DNA of 6,108 nt from JAUVZF01 sp035529015 (lineage in GTDB: Bacteria > Planctomycetota > Phycisphaerae > FEN-1346). How positions within the stretch are numbered: position 1 is the first letter of the stretch; the number at the start of each line of letters is the position of its first letter. Positions 1 through 6,108 of this stretch are shown one piece after another. The position numbers and the translations under genes were made by a program. The DNA lies in the NCBI GenBank assembly GCA_035529015.1, contig DATKXP010000403.1, positions 1 through 6,108 of the forward strand, written 5' to 3'. The notes beneath the pieces are model-generated. The model ran no database searches, had not been told where the DNA came from, and was given only the letters and a program-made list of their open reading frames with translations.

Positions 1-1416
1 CGCGAGGGCACGGAGCGGCGTCCGCTTCTGGCGCTCTATCGCCATCAGTGGCTGCACGCGTCGGCCGAACTGTCGCCGCATACATACGTTTCGCCGCGCG
101 GCCAGATGAAGGTGCTTGTCGGAAACGAGTTCGCGACCCGGATGCCGCTGACCGGCGTTCTGCCGTCCCTGCCCGACGCGGGCGGATGCGACCGCGACCG
201 TCTGCGCGGGTACGTCGATGAGGCGTTTCGTGCGGCCAAGCCCATCGGCGGCAAAGACGTGTACTGGACGGGGAAGGAACTGGGGCGGCTGGCGTCGCTG
301 GCAGCGGTGGCCGACCAGGCGGGCCACGCCGAGGCGCGCGACCGGTTCCTCGCGCTCATCCGAGAGACGCTCGAGGACTGGTTCCGCGCGCCGGACGGCA
401 AGACGGCCCGGCTGTTCCATTACGACCGGACGTGGGGGACGCTCATCGCGTATCCCGCCGGGTACGGCAGCGACACCGAACTCAACGACCACAACTTCCA
501 CTACGGTTACTTCATCATGGCGGCCGCGACGGTCGCGCGGTTCGACCGCGAGTGGGCGAGCGACGCGAACTGGGGCGGCATGGTCAAGTTGCTCATCAAG
601 GACGCGGCCAACGCGGACCGGCGCGACAGGCGGTTTCCGTTCCTGCGGTGCTTCGACCCGTACGCGGGCCATTCGTGGGCGAACGGGCCGGCGGGGTTTG
701 CGGCGGGGAACAATCAGGAGTCGTCGTCGGAGGCGCTGAACTTTGCGGCGGCCCTGATTCTGTGGGGCGCCGCGATGGGCGACGCGGCTGTCCGCGACCT
801 CGGCATCTTCCTCCACGCCAGCGAGGTGCGGGCCGTCGAGCAGTACTGGTTCGACGTGGACCGCGCGGTCTTTCCCGAGGGGTTCCGACACTCGGCGCTC
901 GGCATCCTGTGGTCCAACGGCGGCGCTTACGCCACGTGGTGGACCGGCAACCCGGAGGAGATTCACGGCATCAATTTCCTGCCCGTGACGGGCGGGTCGC
1001 TGTACCTGGGGCGGCGGCCGGATTACGTCGCCCGGAACTATGGCGACCTGGTGGCCACGAACGGCGGCCCGGAGGCCGAGTGGCGCGACATCATCTGGAT
1101 GTTCCGGGCGATGGCCGACCCGCAAGGCGCTCTCGCCGCCTTTGAGCGGCACGCCGACTACCGGCCGACCAGCGGCCTGTCGAAGGCCCACACCTACCAC
1201 TGGCTCGGCAACCTGGCGGCTATGGGACGGCTCGACACGTCGGTCACCGCGGGCATCCCGACGGCCGCCGTATTTGCGAAGGGCCGCACGCGCACCTACG
1301 CCGCGTGGAATCCGGGGGCGCGGCCCGTCACGGTGCTGTTCTCCGACGGCGCGAAAGTGGAGGTGCCGGCCGGTGCGGTGCTGTGCAAGCGGAGCACGCG
1401 CCCGAGCGCGCCGTGA
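1..1416 (+). CDS. GH81 endo-beta-1,3-glucanase, N-terminus cut by window edge
   Basis: The frame is open from base 1, so the start lies upstream. The first ATG seen (106) is internal, because the 35 codons before it already match the family (YRHQW near the start, then TYVSPRGQMK). The visible 471 residues cover most of the (alpha/alpha)6 catalytic region of glycoside hydrolase family 81. These inverting enzymes cut internal beta-1,3 bonds in laminarin, curdlan or callose-type glucans. The family signatures are clear: ELNDHNFHYGYF at about 478-513, whose Asp (codon 487-489) is the expected general acid; FDPYAGHSWANG at about 652-687; and GNNQESSSEALN at about 706-741, whose two Glu (718-720 and 730-732) are the expected base and its partner. 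The spacing of these residues matches characterised members. The last ~40 residues form a small beta module (TYAAWNPGARPVTVLFSDG) common at the end of bacterial GH81 proteins. Family members are usually 650-800 residues, so the N-terminal beta-sandwich and any signal peptide are missing here. It lies 86 bases before the next + strand gene and could be co-transcribed with it. Confidence 0.94.
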   Translation, partial: REGTERRPLLALYRHQWLHASAELSPHTYVSPRGQMKVLVGNEFATRMPLTGVLPSLPDAGGCDRDRLRGYVDEAFRAAKPIGGKDVYWTGKELGRLASLAAVADQAGHAEARDRFLALIRETLEDWFRAPDGKTARLFHYDRTWGTLIAYPAGYGSDTELNDHNFHYGYFIMAAATVARFDREWASDANWGGMVKLLIKDAANADRRDRRFPFLRCFDPYAGHSWANGPAGFAAGNNQESSSEALNFAAALILWGAAMGDAAVRDLGIFLHASEVRAVEQYWFDVDRAVFPEGFRHSALGILWSNGGAYATWWTGNPEEIHGINFLPVTGGSLYLGRRPDYVARNYGDLVATNGGPEAEWRDIIWMFRAMADPQGALAAFERHADYRPTSGLSKAHTYHWLGNLAAMGRLDTSVTAGIPTAAVFAKGRTRTYAAWNPGARPVTVLFSDGAKVEVPAGAVLCKRSTRPSAP

Positions 1417-1502
1417 GGACGGCTGAGGCGTGGGGTGCCGACGGTTCGGCGTTCGTGCAATCTGTGCGTGCCCCGTCCGTTTAGGTAGACGGAGGTGCTG
1501 CC
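1417..1502 (+). other. Intergenic spacer with weak hairpin
   Basis: This is the 86-base gap between the GH81 gene and the next gene. It holds a short potential hairpin at 1435-1452 (arms 1435-1441 and 1446-1452, loop CGGT, with two G-U pairs at the base) and a looser inverted repeat, GGACGG at 1417-1422 against CCGTCC at 1473-1478. No T-run follows the hairpin, so it is not a convincing intrinsic terminator. I find no clear -35/-10 pair. The gap is short enough for read-through from the GH81 gene, but a weak promoter cannot be excluded. Confidence 0.3.
1491..1496 (+). promoter_or_regulatory. Ribosome binding site GGAGGT
   Basis: GGAGG at 1491-1495 is a strong Shine-Dalgarno match, seven bases before the ATG at 1503. 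It fixes that start, which also opens directly into a signal peptide. Confidence 0.8.
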
Positions 1503-3524
1503 ATGAATGCTCGAAACGCTCTCGTGGTGCTGCTCGTGTTCTTGATGGGCGGGGCGGTGCTCGCGGCCCGTGAGAACCTCTTGAAGAACCCCGGCGCTGA
1601 GGAGGGAGAGGCGGGGTGGCGGCCGTTCTATCTGGAGCGTGGCGACGCGCGAGTCTCCGTCGCCGCCGACGTGGCCCACGGCGGGGAGAAGTCGCTGTGC
1701 ATCGCCAGCCGCGACCGGTGCTTCGCCATGTGGCAGCAGTTCGTGCCGGTCGAGGCGGGTCGGGTGTACGAGTTCTCGGGGCACATGAAACTGGAGGACG
1801 TGCAGGGCCGGGCGCTGCTGCACGTCGTCTTTCGCGACGGCGGGAATCGCATCCTCGAGTTCGTGGACCTTCTGCCGCACAGCCGCACCATCGATTGGTT
1901 CTTCGCTTACCCGGCGGTGATCCTGGTTCGGGCGCCCGAGAAAGCGGCACGGGCCGAGGTGAACCTGTGCCTTCAGGGCAGCGGCACCGTCTGGTTCGAC
2001 GACGTGTACTTCGGCCTCCCGCCGCGCGGATCGATTGCCGGGACGGTGACGTCCGGCGGCAAGGCCGTGGCCGGGGCCCGGGTGTACCTTTACGGCACGC
2101 CGTTTGAGGCGCGCACGGACGCCGGCGGGGCGTACGTCATCACGGACGTTCCCGTCCGCTCGCCGCGCTACATCCTGATGGCCGAGAAGGACGGCTACCG
2201 GACGGCCGCCCACGGCGACCTGGGCGTCGAGGACGGCAAGACGTGCCGCATCGACGTGGCGGTTGCGGCGGGCCGGGATGCGGCCGACCCGCTTCTGCGC
2301 GTGAAGTTCGGCTGCCTCCGGCGCATCGAGCCTGCCCCCGTCAGGGCGGTCGCGGCGGAAGCGGTCATCGACCGGGCGCTGTACCCGGACGCGGTGAAGG
2401 TGTATCTGGCGCCGAACGAGTTCATCGACAGCCAGGCCCCGACCGTGAAGGAGACGGCGGCGGCGATCCTCGCGGGGCTGTCGGAGGGCGAGCGCCGCAG
2501 CGGGTCTGCCGTGTCGCGGGCCGTCTTCGACTGGATCATCCGGCACATCGAGTTCGACACGACGTACGATCCCGGCGACCGGCAGCGCGGCCCCCAGCGG
2601 CCGGGCGGGCCGCCGCACTACTCGCCGTCGAACTTCACCGACACGACGTCCGGCAAGTGGCAGACCATCAGCCCCACGGGATGGTGCTGGGGGCACAACT
2701 TCACCGACTGGCTGTACAAGCCGAGCGAGTGCCTGACGGCGAAGCGCGGCATCTGCATCGAGCATTCGCGGCTGGCGACGGGGCTGCTTCGGGCGTGCGG
2801 GATTCCCGCGCGGCCGGTCAAGCCGTACGGGTGCCAGTTCTGGGTCCAGTTGCCGGACGGCGAAGGATACTGGTCGAGCATGTCCACGAACGGCGGGCGG
2901 GCGGCGTACCGGCAGCGGGGCGAGACGCGGGCCGGGTACCCTCACGTGTCGCCGTCGGGGGTGCACCTGGCGCCGATCGACGCGGGGCCCATCAGCCATT
3001 CCGACTGGCACACCGACCGCAAGTGCCTGTGGCGCGAGGTCCATCCGTGGGGCGCCGTGTATCCGGCTACCGAGGACGGCCGCGCGCAGGCGCTGGCGGA
3101 CCTCGCGGAATTCGCGAAGACCGGCGAGGATCCCCGGCGCAGGGAAAGGCGGCCGCCGCAGGGCCCGCCCCCGCGCGGTGCCGATCGCCGTCCCGACGAG
3201 CGCGAGCGTGAACTCCTCCAGATGCCCCGCCGGGGACGGGACGCGGTCCATGAGATCGCTTACTCCGACGTCACGGTGAACCTGCTGACGATCGGCGACC
3301 AGCCGGCGCTGCGCGTCCGGTTCCCGTTTCCGGCGGAGAGCGAGTTCGTGCGATACGACGCGAAGGACAGCGTCTGCTGGACGAACCGGCCGGGGGCGGT
3401 CGTGCGGACGTGGGTCAGCGAGGAGACGAATCCGCCCGTCAAAACGGTCCAGCGTTTCTTCAATATGGAGTTCGACGTGACGAAGGTCCTCGGCCGGCAG
3501 GTCGTCCGCGCGGCCGGCCCGTAA
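1503..3524 (+). CDS. Secreted CBM-like / CarboxypepD_reg-like / transglutaminase-like multidomain protein
   Basis: This 673-residue protein is preceded by a strong ribosome binding site. Residues 1-22 are a signal peptide (NALVVLLVFLMGGAVLA core), so it is exported. Residues ~23-175 resemble a CBM4/9/16/22-type jelly roll, opening with ENLLKNPGAEEG and closing with GTVWFDDVYFG. Residues ~176-256 look like a carboxypeptidase regulatory-like beta domain (SIAGTVTSGGKAVAGARVYL, then TDAGGAYVITDVP). Residues ~330-465 resemble a transglutaminase core: RGICIEH with candidate nucleophile Cys418, then LLRACGIPARPV. The usual HxWxE and Asp positions read QFWVQ (Gln445) and about Ser461, so catalysis is doubtful. 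A long insert (~354-408) with a WCWGHNF motif precedes the Cys. Residues 541-580 are an Arg/Pro-rich linker, and ~581-673 form a domain I do not recognise. Binding to a glycan or cell-wall component is inferred from the domains; the substrate is unknown. It follows the GH81 gene on the same strand. The TAA stop is suspicious because the same frame stays coding-like to 3605. Confidence 0.88.
   Translation: MNARNALVVLLVFLMGGAVLAARENLLKNPGAEEGEAGWRPFYLERGDARVSVAADVAHGGEKSLCIASRDRCFAMWQQFVPVEAGRVYEFSGHMKLEDVQGRALLHVVFRDGGNRILEFVDLLPHSRTIDWFFAYPAVILVRAPEKAARAEVNLCLQGSGTVWFDDVYFGLPPRGSIAGTVTSGGKAVAGARVYLYGTPFEARTDAGGAYVITDVPVRSPRYILMAEKDGYRTAAHGDLGVEDGKTCRIDVAVAAGRDAADPLLRVKFGCLRRIEPAPVRAVAAEAVIDRALYPDAVKVYLAPNEFIDSQAPTVKETAAAILAGLSEGERRSGSAVSRAVFDWIIRHIEFDTTYDPGDRQRGPQRPGGPPHYSPSNFTDTTSGKWQTISPTGWCWGHNFTDWLYKPSECLTAKRGICIEHSRLATGLLRACGIPARPVKPYGCQFWVQLPDGEGYWSSMSTNGGRAAYRQRGETRAGYPHVSPSGVHLAPIDAGPISHSDWHTDRKCLWREVHPWGAVYPATEDGRAQALADLAEFAKTGEDPRRRERRPPQGPPPRGADRRPDERERELLQMPRRGRDAVHEIAYSDVTVNLLTIGDQPALRVRFPFPAESEFVRYDAKDSVCWTNRPGAVVRTWVSEETNPPVKTVQRFFNMEFDVTKVLGRQVVRAAGP
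3123..3242 (+). other. Arg/Pro-rich low-complexity linker in the transglutaminase-like protein
   Basis: Codons 541-580 encode a charged, disordered-looking stretch rich in Arg, Pro, Glu and Asp (for example RRRERRPPQGPPPRG). It separates the transglutaminase-like part from the C-terminal domain. About 32 of its 40 codons end in G or C, so the reading frame still looks coding, but the bias is weaker than in the flanks. The simplest reading is a flexible interdomain linker. Confidence 0.6.
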
Positions 3525-3605
3525 ACCCTGCCGCTGCAGGTCCCGCTGATCGTCGAGTCCATCCGCAAGACGTACTGCAAGGCGCCGGCGTCCAAGAAGG
3601 CGTGA
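3525..3605 (+). pseudogene. In-frame coding-like tail after the TAA stop, probable true C-terminus of the preceding gene
   Basis: Directly after TAA (3522-3524) the same frame continues for 26 sense codons to TGA at 3603-3605. All 26 codons end in G or C, while first and second positions are only about half G/C. That is the codon signature of a translated sequence in this genome. The peptide (TLPLQVPLIVESIRKTYC, then a Lys/Ala-rich end) looks like an ordinary protein terminus. Because the frame is the same on both sides, a single substitution (NAA to TAA) explains it better than an indel. With the tail included, the gene would end only 8 bases from the stop of the convergent gene. Sequencing or assembly error is an equal alternative. 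The other two genes also end in TGA. Confidence 0.6.
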
Positions 3606-3613
3606 CGGCATCC

Positions 3614-6034
3614 TCAGTTCGGCAGGTTCGCTTTGCCTGCCTCGACATTGCGGCCGGTGACGCGGATGTGGTCCGTCGGTTTGCCGGCGGCGTCGAATCG
3701 GACGGCGGCCAGGTCGGCGGTGGCCGTGACGCCGCCGAAGGCGAGGGCGCCGGAGTCGCGCGATCGCATCAGGACGACGGCGCGGCCGCCGGCCAGTTTC
3801 GCCTCCAGGGCGTAGCCCCCTTCGATCGTGTGGAGGACGGCGTTGGCGGGTGGCGTCTCACCCGCCCGGTGGGGGTGCAGGAGCGTCACAAACGCCGTCT
3901 CCTCAAGCGGTGCTGTCTCGGCCGTCAGGTGCCACTCGGTGAGTTTGACGCGCGGCCGGGGCGGCGGGTCGAACCGGTTCGTCTGTGTGACCTTCAGGCC
4001 CTTTGGCGCCAGCAACGAGACGCGGCACGCCGCCTTGCCGCTGGTGACGCGGATGTCCCCGGGCCCCTTCACCTCCATCTCGGTCGGCGCGTGCAGATGC
4101 CACTGAAGCGACTCGGCCTTCGGCGCCTTGACGCGGTCGAACACGACCACCAGGCCGGGCTTGACGAACAGGATGTGCCGGGTGAACCGCTCCAGCGCTT
4201 TCCCGTAACACGATCCGGCCTCGCCCGCGACGTAGTCGAACGCCTTCGAGGTGTGGAAGCCGAGGATCTCGCCGCGCGTCGCAGCGCTGTGCTTGCCCTG
4301 CGACTGGCCGCCCACCGAGATGCAGTTGGTGGACTTCGTGTGCCACATCCACTCGGTGTGGTGTTTGCTTCCGTAGATGTCGCGGCGGCCGGTGCGGATG
4401 AGCAGCCGCTCGCCGAAGGCGTGCAGGAGAAAGGAGTTGTTCGACTCGTACCCGTGGCTCTGGGTGCCGAAGGGGCTCGACTTGAAGATGACCTGGACGT
4501 TGTCGTCGGCGCTCGCCAGCGTGGCGTTGAGCATCGCCAGCCCCGTTCCGCGGAAGCATCGGCTGGTTGGCAGGTCGTCGGGCGGCCGGGCCTCGACCTT
4601 CGGAAGCGCCCCGCGGATGAATCCGATGTACCCGCCCTCGGCCGTCGGGCCGCCGTGCACATCGACGTACCACTGCCAGTGCGGATTGCGGGCCTGGGCG
4701 GCCAGAATGGTCATGAGCGACCGGTTGTCGCTCGATCGGCGCTCGGCGCACAAATCGCCGAAGCCCCCGCCGCGCGTGCCCGGCGGCTGGAGGTACATCG
4801 GGTAATACCCCACCTGCGAGAAGTACGGCTTGCGGTAGGCGTCCACGTCCATGGCCACGCGCATGGCGTCGGCCCACCACGTGAAGCGGTGGATGTAACT
4901 GCGCCAGTAACTGGCGCCCTCGTGCCAGCCGCCCTGGGCGTCGCTCCAGACGGGGTAGACGTTGTGGAAGACGTTCATGGCGAACCAGACCCACTCCTGG
5001 GCGTCGGGAATCTCGTCGCGGAAGGCGATGCCGACCTCGCCCAGCCAATGCCACGCCCGGTTCGAGTGGCTGGCGTACGGTCGCCAGAGGTGGCGGGGGG
5101 CGAGGTGGTCGTACATTTCGCGGCCGCGGACGGCCATGACCTCGCGGCACGTGGCCTTCTCCTTCTCCGACAGGAGGTCGTTGATGAAGGTGTAGGTGCG
5201 CGAGAAGTAGTAGTTGTAGGGCATCCCCGCTTCGTCGTTGTAGCGGTAGCCGGTCGAGCCTTTGGGGTCCCACCGGGCGGCGTCCATCAGCAGGCGCTTG
5301 GCGAGGCGGCCGTAGTCCTCGTTGCCCGAGAGGAGCCGCGCGAACCCCAGCGTTGCCGCACCGTTCAGGCACCGGATCGTGTACGTGCGGTTGCCCCACC
5401 AGATCGTGCGCCACTGCTCGCTCTTTCGCTCGCAGTCCTTGGGGTAGGTGGGCGGCTCTTTCGACGGCGGCGGATTCTTGAGCAGCCGGTCGCTTTCCTT
5501 GACGAGCGCGTCGAACTCCTTTTTGAGTTCGCCTTTGGCGAGTTGCTTCAGGTGCGGCAGTTGCTCCGGCCGGACGAACAGCCGCGGATGCTTCCTGGGA
5601 ATGCGGCCGATGAGTTCCTGCCGCGTCGGCATGGGAAAGGCAGCCACCGTCTTGTCGATGACGAACGTCCGCGTCTTGCTCCATGCCGACGCCGTGCCCT
5701 TGCGGTCGAGAAAGCGGAACCGCCAGTGCCACGTGCCCGGCTCGAACGTCTTCGGCGGGCAGTGGCAGTTGTAGCGCTCGACCGTGGCGCGGTACGCGGC
5801 CGTCCTGAACGCGGCGTCGCGGGCGCACTGGAGTTCGTACGCCGCGGCATCCTTCTGTGGCCGCCACACGAAGGCGGGCGGATTCGTGGGGCTTGGCTGA
5901 CCGTCAAACGGCCGGAACCCCCACTCGCCGGGCGCGGCCGGCGACTCGTTGACGGGCGCCTCGGCACACAGGGCGGCGCTCGCCGTGATCATCACGGCAT
6001 AGAAGGTGCACGGCAGACCGGTTCGAATCCTCAT
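3614..6034 (-). CDS. Secreted DUF4962 / heparinase II/III-like protein, putative polysaccharide lyase
   Basis: This 806-residue protein starts at an ATG with GGAG seven bases upstream. Residues 1-~24 are a signal peptide (FYAVMITASAALCA), so it is exported. Residues ~37-127 form an FN3-like N-terminal module typical of DUF4962 proteins (WGFRPFDGQPSPTNPPAFVW, then GTWHWRFRFLD). Residues ~145-480 should be the alpha/alpha toroid: RKHPRLFVRPEQL, SHSNRAWHWLGEVGIAF (candidate Asn325) and GGWHEGASYWRSY (candidate catalytic Tyr376). Residues ~510-800 match the heparinase II/III-like beta-sandwich, with QSHGYESNNSFLLHAFGE (candidate His527) and KSTNCISVGGQSQ. Known relatives (alginate, heparin/heparan and similar lyases of PL12/15/21 type) cleave uronic-acid-containing polysaccharides by beta-elimination. 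The exact substrate cannot be read from the sequence, and some motif positions are altered: the usual SHSHADQNSF and AHN read SHGYESNNSF and STN. It converges on the + strand pair and needs its own promoter. Confidence 0.9.
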   Translation of the reverse strand: MRIRTGLPCTFYAVMITASAALCAEAPVNESPAAPGEWGFRPFDGQPSPTNPPAFVWRPQKDAAAYELQCARDAAFRTAAYRATVERYNCHCPPKTFEPGTWHWRFRFLDRKGTASAWSKTRTFVIDKTVAAFPMPTRQELIGRIPRKHPRLFVRPEQLPHLKQLAKGELKKEFDALVKESDRLLKNPPPSKEPPTYPKDCERKSEQWRTIWWGNRTYTIRCLNGAATLGFARLLSGNEDYGRLAKRLLMDAARWDPKGSTGYRYNDEAGMPYNYYFSRTYTFINDLLSEKEKATCREVMAVRGREMYDHLAPRHLWRPYASHSNRAWHWLGEVGIAFRDEIPDAQEWVWFAMNVFHNVYPVWSDAQGGWHEGASYWRSYIHRFTWWADAMRVAMDVDAYRKPYFSQVGYYPMYLQPPGTRGGGFGDLCAERRSSDNRSLMTILAAQARNPHWQWYVDVHGGPTAEGGYIGFIRGALPKVEARPPDDLPTSRCFRGTGLAMLNATLASADDNVQVIFKSSPFGTQSHGYESNNSFLLHAFGERLLIRTGRRDIYGSKHHTEWMWHTKSTNCISVGGQSQGKHSAATRGEILGFHTSKAFDYVAGEAGSCYGKALERFTRHILFVKPGLVVVFDRVKAPKAESLQWHLHAPTEMEVKGPGDIRVTSGKAACRVSLLAPKGLKVTQTNRFDPPPRPRVKLTEWHLTAETAPLEETAFVTLLHPHRAGETPPANAVLHTIEGGYALEAKLAGGRAVVLMRSRDSGALAFGGVTATADLAAVRFDAAGKPTDHIRVTGRNVEAGKANLPN

Positions 6035-6041
6035 CGGGCCA

Positions 6042-6046
6042 CTCCA
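6042..6046 (-). promoter_or_regulatory. Ribosome binding site TGGAG for the lyase-like gene
   Basis: Read on the - strand, TGGAG lies seven bases before the ATG at 6034-6032. This supports that start over the internal Met15, which lies inside the signal-peptide core. Confidence 0.65.
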
Positions 6047-6108
6047 TCGGCAAGCGCGGCTGGCTGGTGTCCGCTCGGCGCTTGACGACGACCGAGCATA
6101 GCCGCCGC
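6047..6108 (-). promoter_or_regulatory. Partial upstream region of the lyase-like gene
   Basis: These last bases of the window are the 5' leader of the - strand gene. TATGCT (plus-strand AGCATA, 6095-6100) is a possible -10 hexamer that would give a leader of about 50 bases. Its -35 partner would fall outside the window, so the promoter call is tentative. No other gene is visible here. Confidence 0.2.

Noticed and set aside
106..108. ATG as the start of the GH81 gene
   Set aside because: The upstream in-frame codons match GH81 proteins, and the N-terminal domain and signal peptide would be missing, so the real start is outside the window.
1435..1452. Hairpin after the GH81 gene as an intrinsic terminator
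   Set aside because: The stem is short with wobble pairs at its base and no T-run follows, so such a structure can arise by chance in GC-rich DNA.
1296..3611. Long open frame (771 codons) on the - strand, opposite the transglutaminase-like gene
   Set aside because: Its translation is Arg/Leu/Pro-rich with no domain, it would overlap the GH81 gene and nearly touch the end of the lyase-like gene, and the + strand frame has a signal peptide, a strong ribosome binding site and recognisable domains.
3621..3641. GGCAGG/CCTGCC inverted repeat near the convergent stops as a bidirectional terminator
   Set aside because: It lies inside the last codons of the lyase-like gene, has a 9-base loop and only six pairs, and has no T-run on either strand.
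3410..6085. Very long open frame (891 codons) on the + strand, opposite the lyase-like gene
   Set aside because: It is an antisense shadow: stop codons are rare opposite a gene with G/C-rich third positions. Its translation is rich in Arg, Gly, Val and Ala, shows no recognisable domain or signal, and overlaps the end of another real gene, while the - strand frame has clear family motifs.
6082..6100. TTGACG on the + strand as a -35 box
   Set aside because: No -10 hexamer lies at a suitable distance before the window ends, and no + strand gene is visible downstream.

Overview
The window is GC-rich, densely coding bacterial DNA with three large genes and almost no spacer. Two genes lie on the + strand: the 3' part of a glycoside hydrolase family 81 (GH81) endo-beta-1,3-glucanase, and a secreted multidomain protein ending in a transglutaminase-like region. 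One long gene lies on the - strand and converges on them: a secreted DUF4962 / heparinase II/III-like protein, probably a polysaccharide lyase. Strong G/C preference at third codon positions, Shine-Dalgarno sites of the GGAG type, and export signals on both genes with visible starts fit a bacterium that degrades complex polysaccharides. Planctomycetes or a relative (Lentisphaerae/Verrucomicrobia) is my best guess from this gene mix. No marker gene proves it.

Layout. 1-1416 (+): GH81 catalytic part, truncated by the window edge. 1417-1502: short spacer with a weak hairpin and the ribosome binding site of the next gene. 1503-3524 (+): signal peptide, CBM-like jelly roll, carboxypeptidase-regulatory-like beta domain, transglutaminase-like region, Arg/Pro-rich linker and an unassigned C-terminal domain. 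3525-3605: after the TAA stop the same frame stays open for 26 codons, all ending in G or C, then stops at TGA. This looks like the true end of the gene cut off by a nonsense change or a base error. 3614-6034 (-): DUF4962/heparinase II/III-like protein. 6035-6108: its ribosome binding site and an incomplete upstream region.

How the genes may work together (inference). The GH81 would cut beta-1,3-glucan, and the convergent gene would cleave a uronic-acid-containing polysaccharide by beta-elimination. The middle protein carries glycan-binding and adhesion-type domains next to a transglutaminase fold that seems to lack the usual His and Asp, so it may be a binding or scaffold protein rather than an enzyme. 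No transporter, SusC/D pair or regulator is visible. I see no RNA gene, mobile element, CRISPR array or convincing terminator. The two points most worth a second look are the in-frame TAA with a coding-like tail and the degenerate transglutaminase site.
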